DNA of 64,000 bases from Myxococcales bacterium (GTDB lineage Bacteria; Myxococcota_A; Polyangia; Palsa-1104; JAEUJZ01), in assembly GCA_016794365.1 (NCBI GenBank), contig JAEUKB010000027.1, positions 1 through 64,000 on the forward strand, in the 5' to 3' direction. Positions 16,684 to 25,277 of this stretch are shown piece after piece. The number at the start of each line of letters is the position of its first letter. Position 1 is the first letter of the stretch. The notes below the pieces were generated by a model. It was not told the DNA's origin and made no database searches. It worked only from the letters and a program-made list of their open reading frames with translations. The translations under genes and the position numbers were made by a program.

Positions 16684-19185
16684 TCAGCACTGTGTGACGC
16701 GATGGCCAAGTCTCGGTAGCTGGGCGCGGCTTGCGCGTATCCAGATCCAGTTTTTAGATTTCCAGAATGCGTCACGGTGAACAATTCCAGCCTCGTGGAT
16801 GGCGGCGAGGGCTTCGGCGATCTGACGAAGGACGCACAGGGCCCAGCGGACTTCGCCAAAGCGACGACGCGCCAGCTTGAGCGAGCTACCGACCACCAAG
16901 TCCATGACCATAAAGAGAATCCCGCCCGCCGTCATGTCTACGTCCGCAATACCAATCAAGTTGGGGTGACGCAGCCGAGCCAGGATCTGGGCTTCTCGCA
17001 TAAAGCGCAGCAGGGACTTTTTGTCGGACAGCTGCGGCACGAACTTGGCGGCCAGGTGCCTTCCGTCAGAGACGCGCTCGACTTCGTGAACCACGCCCAT
17101 CGCGCCTTCGCCGATCTTGCGCACCACTTTGTAGCGTCCGACGACCATCTTGCCGGGCGACAGATCGGGCAGCGGCGTGTTCTTGCCCGCTTGGGTCTTG
17201 ATGATGACCGACATCAGACGGCGCGAGCGCTCGGCAATCTGACGACGCAGCTCTTCGTTGAGGGTCTGGACCTCGCGACCCTTGCTTTCCATCTGCAAGA
17301 CCTTGGTAAGCAGGTCGGTGCGCATCGCTTCGAGCGCTTCTGCCAGGTGCTGCATCGCACTACCGGGCGGCACTTGGACCGGCGTGCTCAGGTCGCCCGC
17401 AGCCATTCGCACCGCCGCATCCAGCAGCAGGCGCTGCTCTTGCATTCGCTTCTGCGTCATCGCGGCGTCCATCTCGAGCCTCAGCGTTCGCGCCGAGACA
17501 ATGCTGATGGCGACCTGGTGCGCCAGCCCGATCAGCACATCGAGATCCTCTTCGTGCAGACCCTGACGCTTGGCATCGATCTCGATGTACAGCACGCCGA
17601 GCGGCTGCCCGCGTACTTGCAGCGGCGCGGCCATGATCACGCCGCGCTTGTCGCTGGTCCGTCGCATCATCGGCTTCTGCGAGGACTGGCACTGCGCAAC
17701 AAAGGACAGATCTGCGTCCACCGGACTGCTCAAGCTGACCCCTTCGCTGCTGCGACCACTGGCGAACTCCAGCTCGCCGGTCTGTTCGCTACGCAGAAAC
17801 AGAAACGAGCGCCGCGCCGACAGCAGGCGAACCAGCTCGGAGAGCGCCACCTGTGCCCGCTCGTCGGGGACCAGCACGCGCGACGATGCCAAGCTCAGGC
17901 TAAGCATCGAGGTGTAGTTCTGGAGCCGCTCATGCGCGCGCAAGACCCGCCGCGCCAAGATCACCCCGAGCGTCACAAAGAACAGGGCATAGCCGATGTG
18001 GCCCATCTTCGGCTGCGAGCGAGATAGCAGCCCGAGCGCCACAAAGACATCGTGAACCGCGATGGCCCCAGCACCGAAGAAGCCAATGACAAAGATGCGT
18101 GCCTCGACGCTACCGCGCAGGGCCAGAAACAGCGGCCAGAACACGGTCACGACGGCCAAAAAGAACAGCATCATCTGCACGGGAAACAGCGTGCGCAGCA
18201 CCGGCACCAGGCCAGCGGCCACCGCAACCGTCGATCCGAACAGATAGACCCACTGCGCCTGTTGCAGCCAGTACAGGACGCGGCCCGGTCCCTCGCCAAA
18301 CATCTCGGCCACGAAGTAACAGAGCGCCAAGAGCGTGATCTGAAGCGACCACAGCTCGACGTAGGTCAAGCCCAGCGGATGATCAAACAGCAGCATGCGA
18401 AGCTGCGACTGGGACAGGATGTAGACCGCACCGCTGACCGCCAGGACGGCATAGATGACAAAGACGCGCTCTTCTCGCCGCTGCACAAACAGCACCAGGG
18501 ATGACAGCGCCAAAAGGAACATAAATCCACCGACGATTTGGCGCGGCAGATCGGTCTTGAACAGGTGAACCAGGATCTGGCTGTGCTCGCCGAAGCGGAT
18601 GGGGCCCGCCGGGCCAATGTTGCGATGATCCGAGTAGATGCGCAGCGTGATGCGCTTGCCTCCGGCATGCGGCGGCAGACGGACGATGTGGCCGCGATAG
18701 CCCAGAAAGGCGGGGATGCCGGTCGAAAAGTCGCCCCACTCGTAGATCAGCTGGCCTTCGAGATAGACCTGGAACTCTTGATCGAGGTGGGGAAACCAAA
18801 AGACGGGATCGACCAGCTCAAAAGGGGGCAGCTCGGAGCGAAGCCACAGCCACGCGCTGCCATTGCGACCGGGCACGCCATCGAAGCGACCTAGCTGCGT
18901 CCATTCCGAGGAGTGCGAGTGCGGCTTGGCCCACAGCAGCTGCCCGATGGCATCCCGAGGAGCGTCGCCCCAGCGGTATTCCCACGTCCCGGCGTACTCA
19001 AACGGACCGAGATCCCGCACAGTCGGAGCCGCTTCGCCTCGCGGTGGCGGCTCTCCGCGCGAAAGGACGGTCGAGGGACGATCGGCCCAGGCAGTGCCCG
19101 TCACGCTCAGCACGCACAGCGCAAGCAGCCAGCGCAGCCAAGCCACGGCGACGCTGTCCCGAAAGTGACGGACAGAAGCAGCCAA
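16684..19185 (-). CDS. 7TMR-DISM/GAF sensor Ser/Thr kinase, truncated at the HRD motif
   Basis: An 833-residue frame from TTG 19185 (AAGG six bases upstream). Signal peptide to about residue 35; a 7TMR-DISM-type extracytoplasmic jelly-roll (about 55-190); seven hydrophobic helices (about 205-405); a GAF domain (about 430-585, VIMAAPLQVRGQPLGVLYIEI); a helical linker. A Hanks kinase N-lobe begins near 670: GRYKVVRKIGEGAMGVVHEV (Gly loop), HLAAKFVPQ (Lys), then IHEAGIVHRD at 796-805. After Asp805 the kinase stops and 28 unrelated residues lead to the stop. The missing LKPDN...DFG...APE half lies at 12650-13495. The intact ancestor would be about 1085 residues. A 7TMR-DISM sensor on a Ser/Thr kinase is itself an unusual architecture. 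As it stands the kinase should be inactive. Confidence 0.85.
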   Translation of the reverse strand: MAASVRHFRDSVAVAWLRWLLALCVLSVTGTAWADRPSTVLSRGEPPPRGEAAPTVRDLGPFEYAGTWEYRWGDAPRDAIGQLLWAKPHSHSSEWTQLGRFDGVPGRNGSAWLWLRSELPPFELVDPVFWFPHLDQEFQVYLEGQLIYEWGDFSTGIPAFLGYRGHIVRLPPHAGGKRITLRIYSDHRNIGPAGPIRFGEHSQILVHLFKTDLPRQIVGGFMFLLALSSLVLFVQRREERVFVIYAVLAVSGAVYILSQSQLRMLLFDHPLGLTYVELWSLQITLLALCYFVAEMFGEGPGRVLYWLQQAQWVYLFGSTVAVAAGLVPVLRTLFPVQMMLFFLAVVTVFWPLFLALRGSVEARIFVIGFFGAGAIAVHDVFVALGLLSRSQPKMGHIGYALFFVTLGVILARRVLRAHERLQNYTSMLSLSLASSRVLVPDERAQVALSELVRLLSARRSFLFLRSEQTGELEFASGRSSEGVSLSSPVDADLSFVAQCQSSQKPMMRRTSDKRGVIMAAPLQVRGQPLGVLYIEIDAKRQGLHEEDLDVLIGLAHQVAISIVSARTLRLEMDAAMTQKRMQEQRLLLDAAVRMAAGDLSTPVQVPPGSAMQHLAEALEAMRTDLLTKVLQMESKGREVQTLNEELRRQIAERSRRLMSVIIKTQAGKNTPLPDLSPGKMVVGRYKVVRKIGEGAMGVVHEVERVSDGRHLAAKFVPQLSDKKSLLRFMREAQILARLRHPNLIGIADVDMTAGGILFMVMDLVVGSSLKLARRRFGEVRWALCVLRQIAEALAAIHEAGIVHRDAFWKSKNWIWIRASRAQLPRLGHRVTQC

Positions 19186-19201
19186 TGCGGACCTTTCTGT
19201 C

Positions 19202-20704
19202 TTAGCGACGGCGAACCAGGATGCGTCGGCGCGAAGCCAGACCGAGCAGCGTCACCGCCGCCAGCAGAGCGAGCGCGCCTTGACGATCCGGGCTGGGGGT
19301 GATGCGGCAGCCGCAGCCGGTGTCGATTGCGCCGCCTTGCATGATCTCGGGCTCGGTCGGGGTTCCACCGCCGCCACCACCGCTGGTATCCGGGGGAAGA
19401 TCCTTGCAGACACCGACGCTGCACGACTGACCGCTTGGACAGACCGCGCCCGAACAAGCCGGAACGCACGAGCCCGCCTGACAGACATCGCCGGTTCCGC
19501 AGCTCAGGCTTTCGCAGCCGGTGGTCACGCACTTGCCGGTCGCGGCCTGGCACGAAAAGCCGGTGCTGCACGGCGCGCAGTCGCACTTGGTGATGCACGC
19601 ACCGTTTTGGCAGACCTGGCCGGACGGACAGATCACGCTGGCGCAGGGATCGATGCAGATACCGCCCGAGCAGACCGTCGATCCGGGACAGACAATGCCT
19701 TCGCACGGGCTGACGCAGCTACCGCCGCGACAGACTTGATTGGAAGCACAGGTCTTGCCGACGCAGGCGGTATCGACACAGCGACCCAGCTCGCAGCTTT
19801 GACCGACCGGGCACAGGGCTTCACTGCCACACGGATCGGCGCAGCGACCGCGCGAGCAGAGCTGACCGATCGGACACGTCGCGTTTTCGTCCACTTGGCC
19901 GTTGCAGTCGTTGTCTACGCCGTCGCACTTTTCGGCGTTCTGGCCGGGGGACACCAGCGCTTTGCAGGTCGTGCCGCCGGTACCCAGGCATTCGGTGACG
20001 CCGTTTCGACACGCGCCGACGTTTGTGGGAATGTCGCACGACTGGCCGCCACCTTGGCAGGTCAGGCCGGTGAAGAAGAACACGTAGTCGTTGTAGTCAC
20101 CGTCGTTGCCAAAGCTGCTCGCGGTCGAGTTGCCGTCTTCAAAGCCGACGTAGAAGGCATTCGGTGTGCTCTTCGAGATGTAGGTGACCGAGTGAATCCA
20201 CGGGCCCACCATCGAACAGGCCGTACAGACCGTGTTCCACTTCTTTTCGGTGAACTTGCTGCTAAAGCCGCCGCTGCCGATGAGGGCAAAGCCGATGAGG
20301 CCGCCTTTGTAGCGCGTGTCGTTGCGGATGCTGGCTCCGGTGATCTTGGTTCCGACGGGTGAGCCAGCGGCAATGACCTGATAGATCTCGGCGGTGGTGG
20401 GTGCAGCCGTGCGCGTCGGGTCCACGTTGTACCAGCCGACGGCCAGGCTGGAGCCGGTCTGACGCAGCACCAGCTCTGCGGTAAAGCCACACAGCGGCGA
20501 AAACACATCCGGCGTGGTGTTCGAGTCTTTTTGCCAGTCCACGCCCGGCTCGCGGTTTTGCAGCATCGTGTAGATCTGCGTCTCTCCGTTCTTGGAGTCG
20601 ATCGGTACCGCAGTGCCGTTTGGCTGCGTCACCAGCGCAAGCGCGTTCGAGGACAGCGCACCCAGCATGGCAAGACCGAGCAACGCGGAACCAGCCCTAG
20701 TCAT
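19202..20704 (-). CDS. Cys-rich secreted protein with DUF4114-like domain, MopE-like motif and MYXO-CTERM-type tail
   Basis: 500 residues from ATG 20704 (AGGGGG upstream); signal peptide MTRAGSALLGLAMLGALSS cleaved after ALA. The N-terminal half has a DUF4114-like end, FGNDGDYNDYVFFF. Then comes EKCDGVDNDCNGQVDE, a MopE/myxobacterial calcium-loop-like motif, and at least eight Cys-rich repeats of the form 'CPxGQxCxxGxC' rich in disulphides. A Gly-rich linker leads to TGCGCRITPSPD, a hydrophobic helix (ALALLAAVTLLGLA) and SRRRILVRRR. This Cys-x-Cys, helix, Arg-cluster tail is the MYXO-CTERM sorting signal processed by myxosortase. It is therefore probably surface-anchored, perhaps an adhesin or calcium-dependent structural protein. 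Confidence 0.85.
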   Translation of the reverse strand: MTRAGSALLGLAMLGALSSNALALVTQPNGTAVPIDSKNGETQIYTMLQNREPGVDWQKDSNTTPDVFSPLCGFTAELVLRQTGSSLAVGWYNVDPTRTAAPTTAEIYQVIAAGSPVGTKITGASIRNDTRYKGGLIGFALIGSGGFSSKFTEKKWNTVCTACSMVGPWIHSVTYISKSTPNAFYVGFEDGNSTASSFGNDGDYNDYVFFFTGLTCQGGGQSCDIPTNVGACRNGVTECLGTGGTTCKALVSPGQNAEKCDGVDNDCNGQVDENATCPIGQLCSRGRCADPCGSEALCPVGQSCELGRCVDTACVGKTCASNQVCRGGSCVSPCEGIVCPGSTVCSGGICIDPCASVICPSGQVCQNGACITKCDCAPCSTGFSCQAATGKCVTTGCESLSCGTGDVCQAGSCVPACSGAVCPSGQSCSVGVCKDLPPDTSGGGGGGTPTEPEIMQGGAIDTGCGCRITPSPDRQGALALLAAVTLLGLASRRRILVRRR

Positions 20705-20839
20705 AGAAGCCCCCTTGGCAATCAGTGGTCGCATTTTGTCATCGTAACAGCCCGGCTCCCCGACGAAAACCCCACGAGAGAGAACGGACACGTACCCACT
20801 TGTACCGAAAGGGAGTGATCGGTTTGCTATGCTCCGCGC

Positions 20840-22429
20840 ATGAGCTTCGGCGCAGCTTCGGTTCCGACTTTTCCCGAGACCTTCAACATGGCCGATTACT
20901 TCCTCGACCAGCGGATTCGGGAAGGACTCGGCGACAAGACAGCGGTCATCGATGATCACGGCAGCTACACCTACGGCCAGATCGTCGAGCGCTCGGAGCA
21001 GGTCTGCGGCGCGCTGTGGCAAGCGGACATCCGGCCCGAAGATCGCTGCCTGATCGGCCTGCCCGATTGTGTGGAGTTTATCGAGAGCTTCTTCGGCATC
21101 CTCAAAGCGGGCGCGGTGGTGGCGATGGTCAATCCCGAGCTACCGACGGATGACTACCTGTACTACCTGCGCTATACGCGCTGTCGGGCGCTGATTGTCG
21201 ATGCCGACCTGGCGCTGCGGATCGCGCCGCTGTTGCATGAGTGTGACTGTCTGAAAGCACTGCTGATCGTCGGGGATTACGACATCGGGCTGCTCGGTTC
21301 CGGTCAGCTCCCCAGCTCGATTGCTGTGATTCCGTGGGATCTGGTTCGCCAAGCGCCGCGCCGAGGAACCTATCCAACGAGCAAAGACGATCCGTCGGTC
21401 TGGCTGTTTACGAGTGGTTCAACGGGCAAGCCCAAGGCTGCGGTTCACTTTCACCACGACTTTCCGTGGAATACCGAGTGCTACGCCAAGCAGGTTCTCG
21501 GGCTCACGCAGGCGGATCGCACCACGTCGGTGTCTCGGCTGTATTTCGGCTATGCAACGGGTACAAACCTGATGTTTCCGTTCGCGGTCGGTGCCACCTG
21601 TGTGCTGTTCCGAGGCCGACCCACCCCCGAGACGCTGTTTTCTCGCATCCAGCGCAACCGGGTCACGGTGCTTGCGTCGGTGCCGACCTCGCTCCAGCGG
21701 ATGCTCGATCACGATCCCGAGGCGGATCTGTCTTCGCTGCGCATCATCACATCGGCTGGCGAAGCGCTTCCGCCCGAGCTGAGCGAGCGGTTCCGTCGTA
21801 ACTATGGCGTCGAGATCCTCGATGGCATTGGCTCGGCGGAGCTGTTTCACATCTACATCTCGAATCGGCCCGGTCAGATCCGGTCCGGATCGCTGGGCAC
21901 GCTGGTGCCGGGCTACAGCGCACGGATCGTTCGTCCCGATGGAACCGATGCAGCACCGGGCGAAATCGGGACGCTGTGGGTGTGCGGAGACTCGGCGGCG
22001 CTGTGCTACTTCCAAGCGCACGAGCAGAGCAAAGCCACACTGCGCGGCGACTGGGTGGTGTCCGGCGATCTGTTTCATCGCGACGCAGAGGGCTTCTTTT
22101 ATTACGACGGTCGCGCCGATGATCTGCTCAAAGTCGGAGGCATCTTCGTGTCACCGCTGGAGGTCGAGAACGTGCTGACCGGCCATCCCGCCGTGATCGA
22201 GTGCGCAGTCGTCGGGGAAGAAAACCAAAATGGCCTGGTTCGCGCGCTGGCGTACGTCGTGGTGCGCAGCGGACATCGCGCAGATGAACAGCTGGCCGAC
22301 TCGCTCATCAGCTTCTGCAAAGAGCAGCTTGCGCACTACAAGGCACCGAGCCGCGTCGAGTTTGTGCCGGAGCTACCGCGCTCGGATCGCGGCAAGATCC
22401 TGCGTCGTGTCTTGCGTCGGGTAAGCTAA
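20840..22429 (+). CDS. Benzoate-CoA ligase family AMP-forming acyl/aryl-CoA ligase
   Basis: A 529-residue ANL-superfamily enzyme that activates a carboxylate to its CoA thioester via an adenylate. Signature motifs are complete: LFTSGSTGKPKAAVH (P-loop), GIGSAELFHIYISN, YFQAHEQS, GDLFHRD.EGFFYYDGRADD.LKVGG, and the catalytic Lys in PRSDRGKILRR. 'FPETFNMADYFLDQRI' at the start and 'GIGSxExxHIxxSN' are characteristic of the benzoate-CoA ligase group, so an aromatic or branched acid is likely. The ATG at 20840 keeps the conserved N-terminus; no clear ribosome site is seen. It is followed within 10 bp by a TSUP transporter gene. Confidence 0.85.
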   Translation: MSFGAASVPTFPETFNMADYFLDQRIREGLGDKTAVIDDHGSYTYGQIVERSEQVCGALWQADIRPEDRCLIGLPDCVEFIESFFGILKAGAVVAMVNPELPTDDYLYYLRYTRCRALIVDADLALRIAPLLHECDCLKALLIVGDYDIGLLGSGQLPSSIAVIPWDLVRQAPRRGTYPTSKDDPSVWLFTSGSTGKPKAAVHFHHDFPWNTECYAKQVLGLTQADRTTSVSRLYFGYATGTNLMFPFAVGATCVLFRGRPTPETLFSRIQRNRVTVLASVPTSLQRMLDHDPEADLSSLRIITSAGEALPPELSERFRRNYGVEILDGIGSAELFHIYISNRPGQIRSGSLGTLVPGYSARIVRPDGTDAAPGEIGTLWVCGDSAALCYFQAHEQSKATLRGDWVVSGDLFHRDAEGFFYYDGRADDLLKVGGIFVSPLEVENVLTGHPAVIECAVVGEENQNGLVRALAYVVVRSGHRADEQLADSLISFCKEQLAHYKAPSRVEFVPELPRSDRGKILRRVLRRVS

Positions 22430-22437
22430 GGCGCGAT

Positions 22438-23214
22438 ATGCCAATCGACCTTGCGAGCGCTCCGCTGTGGCGTGGTCTGATCCTGTTTGGAGCCGGAGCG
22501 GTTGCGTCCGGGCTCAATGCCGTCGGCGGAGGCGGTTCCTTGGTGACGTTCCCGACGATGATCGCGCTGGGTGTGCCGCCGCTGGTTGCCAACTCGACCA
22601 ACTCTGCTGCGCTGTGGCCGGGAAGCTTGGGCAGTGCGCTCGGGCTGCTCGGACCGCTGCGAGCGACCAAAGCGGCGCTGCCTCGGCTGCTGGTTCCGAC
22701 GATGCTGGGGGCGGCGATCGGTGCGCTGCTTTTGCTGGCTGGGGGCGAGCGGGTGTTTCGCTGGGCGGTGCCTCCGCTGATCCTGGGATCGACGCTGCTG
22801 CTCGCGTTTCAGCCAGCGCTCAAGAAGCTGCGTCAGCACGATCGTCACGTCCCGCTGTGGACAGGCATGCTGCTCCAGTTTCTGATCGCGGTGTACGGCG
22901 GCTACTTCGGCGCGGGCATGGGCATCTTGATGCTGGCGCTGTTTGGCTTGTTCGTCGAAGGTGACATTCACGCCCACAATGCGGTGAAGGCGTGGCTGGC
23001 GCTGCTGGTCAACTTGGTGGCGTCGGCTGTGCTGCTGAGCCAAGGGCTGGTCAACCTGAGCGATGCGCTGTGGCTGTCGGCGGGATCGGTCCTGGGCGGT
23101 TACGTCACCGCACGGCTGATGCAGCGACTCGACCCACAGCGGCTCCGGCAGCTTGTCGTCGCGCTGGGACTTGGGCTGTGCGCCTGGTTCTTCGTTCGCG
23201 CGCTGACCGTCTGA
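22438..23214 (+). CDS. TauE/SafE (TSUP) family membrane transporter
   Basis: A 258-residue protein with about eight membrane helices. The first family repeat is clear: GAVASGLNAVGGGGSLVTFPTMI followed by VPPLVANSTNSAALWPG, and the second repeat is YGGYFGAGMGILMLALFGL followed by HAHNAVKAWLALLVN. TSUP proteins export sulfite, sulfoacetate or other organic sulfonates, or take up small anions. It begins eight bases after the CoA ligase stop, so it may carry that enzyme's substrate or a by-product. Specificity cannot be read from the sequence. Confidence 0.85.
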   Translation: MPIDLASAPLWRGLILFGAGAVASGLNAVGGGGSLVTFPTMIALGVPPLVANSTNSAALWPGSLGSALGLLGPLRATKAALPRLLVPTMLGAAIGALLLLAGGERVFRWAVPPLILGSTLLLAFQPALKKLRQHDRHVPLWTGMLLQFLIAVYGGYFGAGMGILMLALFGLFVEGDIHAHNAVKAWLALLVNLVASAVLLSQGLVNLSDALWLSAGSVLGGYVTARLMQRLDPQRLRQLVVALGLGLCAWFFVRALTV

Positions 23215-23236
23215 GTTCTGCTATAAGTCCGCCCAC

Positions 23237-23698
23237 ATGTTCGAGTCCGTTCACGCTGTAGACAGAGGTGGCATCCGGGGTCTGTGGCAGCGGCTGCGTC
23301 CCGGTGCTTTTGCCCTCGGGCTGTCGAAGCTGCTGGAGTCGCTGCGCTTTGCCGATGGCCAAGGCCAGCTCTGGCCGCTGCGCGTGCTGACGCCCGATGA
23401 AAAGCTAAGCAAGCCGCTCAAGTCAGCGGGCTGCGCAGTGGTGGTCGAAGCGGTTCCCACAAGCCAAGGTGCCGATGCGCTGTGTCTCTGGCTCCACGAC
23501 GAGCACACCATCAGCGGACTGGAAGCCCAGCTCGCCTGCGTGCGCAGCGGTGGCCTGGTGATCTTGTGCAGTCGTCCCGGCCAGCTTCCTCGGCACAGGC
23601 TGACCGCCGCGTTTCTGCACGCTGGACTGTCGGAAGTGGTGCAGCTAGACGCCGGTCGATACCTGCTGACCGCCGGACAAGTGCAGCCGCGCTACTGA
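23237..23698 (+). CDS. Hypothetical protein, possible Rossmann-like domain
   Basis: A 153-residue protein with a methyltransferase-like strand-helix ending (ACVRSGGLVILCSRPGQLPRHRLTAAFLHAGLSEVVQLDAGRYLLTAG is split over helix and strand). No SAM-binding glycine motif is present in the short N-terminal half, so catalysis is doubtful. The ATG at 23237 lies 22 bases after the transporter stop and probably belongs to the same transcript. Function is not assigned. Confidence 0.5.
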   Translation: MFESVHAVDRGGIRGLWQRLRPGAFALGLSKLLESLRFADGQGQLWPLRVLTPDEKLSKPLKSAGCAVVVEAVPTSQGADALCLWLHDEHTISGLEAQLACVRSGGLVILCSRPGQLPRHRLTAAFLHAGLSEVVQLDAGRYLLTAGQVQPRY

Positions 23699-23702
23699 GC
23701 GC

Positions 23703-24359
23703 TTAGATCGTAATCGCCGCGCGACCGACGACATCGACCAAAAGACCCGTCAGCAGCGTCACCAGTCGCCCGCGATCCACCTGCTTGTGGGCCAGCCAGT
23801 CGAGCGCCGTCGCTTCCACAAAGCCAATCCAGCCTCGCACGGCGGCTCGCACAATCGGCGTCGCACTGATCGGCAGCGCGTCGAGGATTCGCTGGGCAAT
23901 CGTCGAGCGCGTCTCTTCCAAGATGTTGGCAATCTCGCGATCGGCCCCAAGTCCGCCTCGCATCAGCGCGACGTAGGCAGGACCGTGACGCTCGGCAAAG
24001 CTTAGATACGTCTCGATGCCGCGACGCGCGCGATCTTCGGGCAGCAGCTCGGGCGGAGGCTGCGTTTCATCAAGAAGCTGCTGCGCGGCATGACGCAGCG
24101 CCGCCGTATAGAGATCTCGCTTCGTCGGAAAGTAGTGATAGAGCAGGCCTTTGGACACGCCCGCCGCCCGTGCCAGCTCGTCGATCGACACCTCGTCATA
24201 CGAGCGCTCGGCGAACAGCGAGAGCCCCAGCGCCAGAAGCTGAGCCCGCCGTTCATCCACCAAAAGCCGAGCACGCGGCGGCTTGTCGGGCGACTCGCTC
24301 TGCGCGGGCTGGGTTCGCGCCTTTTTCGTCACCGTCCGAGGAGCAACACGCCGATCCAT
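23703..24359 (-). CDS. TetR-family transcriptional regulator
   Basis: A 218-residue regulator. After a basic Pro-rich leader (about 33 residues) the TetR HTH is intact: RRAQLLALGLSLFAERSYDEVSIDELARAAGVSKGLLYHYFPTKRDLY is split over the three helices, with the conserved GVSKGLLYHYFPTK recognition helix. The C-terminal ligand domain is helical and typical in length. It is divergent from a short-chain dehydrogenase gene, and a 21-bp inverted repeat sits between them, so it probably represses that gene and itself. The inducer is unknown; a lipid or acyl-CoA is a reasonable guess from the neighbouring CoA ligase. Confidence 0.9.
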   Translation of the reverse strand: MDRRVAPRTVTKKARTQPAQSESPDKPPRARLLVDERRAQLLALGLSLFAERSYDEVSIDELARAAGVSKGLLYHYFPTKRDLYTAALRHAAQQLLDETQPPPELLPEDRARRGIETYLSFAERHGPAYVALMRGGLGADREIANILEETRSTIAQRILDALPISATPIVRAAVRGWIGFVEATALDWLAHKQVDRGRLVTLLTGLLVDVVGRAAITI

Positions 24360-24375
24360 CGGGAGAGAATAGCGT

Positions 24376-24396
24376 CTATTGACCAGGATTCAATAG
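24376..24396. promoter_or_regulatory. Operator-like inverted repeat between TetR and SDR genes
   Basis: CTATTGA and TCAATAG form perfect 7-bp arms around a 7-bp centre (24376-24382 and 24390-24396). It lies 17 bp upstream of the tetR start and 43 bp upstream of the SDR start, which is the usual place for an autoregulated TetR operator. Confidence 0.6.
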
Positions 24397-24438
24397 CCAA
24401 CTACCGTGATGAGCCGAAGGACTGGCAAAGGAGCCTAC

Positions 24439-25257
24439 ATGCCTGCTCGCAAGATTGGACCCAATTCTCTGAGCATCATCACCGGCGCTGGCAGCGGCTT
24501 TGGTCGAGCGCTCGCGATCGAGCTGGCCAAGCGCGGAGGCCGTCTCATCCTCTCGGACATCAACATGGTCGGGCTGGAAGAGACCGTCACCTTGGTGCGT
24601 AGCGCGGGCGGAACATCGACGAAGACCGTGCGCTGTGATGTCTCGAAGCTGTCCGATGTGCAAGCGCTGGCGGAAGCGGCCCAGGGCGAAACCATCGATC
24701 TCGTCGTCAACAACGCGGGCATTAGCTGTGGCGGCCTGGTCGGAGACGTTCCCATCGCCGACTGGCAAAAGACCATCGACATCGATCTGTGGGGCGTCAT
24801 CTACGGCTGTCATGTCTTTACGCCGATCCTGCGCAGACAGAGCCACGGAGCGATCCTCAACGTCGCGTCCGCAGCGGGTCTGCTGTCTGCGGGACGGATG
24901 GCTCCCTACAACGTCGCCAAAGCGGGTGTGGTGTCGCTTAGTGAAACGATGAAGGCAGAGTTGCGCGGCAGCGGAGTCGATGTCACGGTGCTCTGTCCGA
25001 CGTTTTTCCGAACCAACATCGCGGTGGGCGGACTGTTTACCGATGACCGCACGCGTCGGATGGCCGAAAAGATGGTCGCGCGCGGCATCGCGGTAGAGGT
25101 CGTGGTCAAGGCTGCGCTGCGTTCCGTCGAGTGCGGAGAGCTGTACTGCGTTCCGATGGCCGATGCGCGCTGGCTGTGGCGAATCAAGCGCGCACTTCCC
25201 GGTGGCTTTCAGACGATGCTCAGCTCGTTTGACAGGCTGATGTCCAAGCGTTCCTAA
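24439..25257 (+). CDS. Short-chain dehydrogenase/reductase
   Basis: A 272-residue classical SDR. ATG 24439 has AAGGAG five bases upstream, overruling in-frame starts at 24406/24409. Coenzyme motif TGAGSGFG (about residue 14), Asp in the second strand (LSDINM) suggesting NAD rather than NADP preference, DLVVNNAGIS, then Ser-Tyr-Lys catalytic residues in VASAAGLLSAGRMAPYNVAKAG, and a substrate-loop Pro-Thr (CPTFFRT). All catalytic residues are present. It is controlled presumably by the divergent TetR. The substrate is unknown; fatty-acyl or hydroxy-lipid oxidation would fit the local gene content. Confidence 0.88.
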   Translation: MPARKIGPNSLSIITGAGSGFGRALAIELAKRGGRLILSDINMVGLEETVTLVRSAGGTSTKTVRCDVSKLSDVQALAEAAQGETIDLVVNNAGISCGGLVGDVPIADWQKTIDIDLWGVIYGCHVFTPILRRQSHGAILNVASAAGLLSAGRMAPYNVAKAGVVSLSETMKAELRGSGVDVTVLCPTFFRTNIAVGGLFTDDRTRRMAEKMVARGIAVEVVVKAALRSVECGELYCVPMADARWLWRIKRALPGGFQTMLSSFDRLMSKRS

Positions 25258-25277
25258 CGAAGCGCAGGGGCGAAATC

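Noticed and set aside
13509..16776. Invertible on/off DNA switch using the 8-bp inverted repeat
   Set aside because: Inverting the segment would not rejoin the two kinase halves, and there is no recombinase in the window; excision, not inversion, would restore the gene.
16777..18027. 416-codon plus-strand frame opposite the sensor kinase gene
   Set aside because: Codon bias shadow of a well-defined GAF/kinase gene on the other strand; no domain in the translation.
19280..20362. 360-codon plus-strand frame opposite the MYXO-CTERM protein
   Set aside because: Ala/Asp/Thr-rich shadow of Cys-rich repeats; no start signal or domain.
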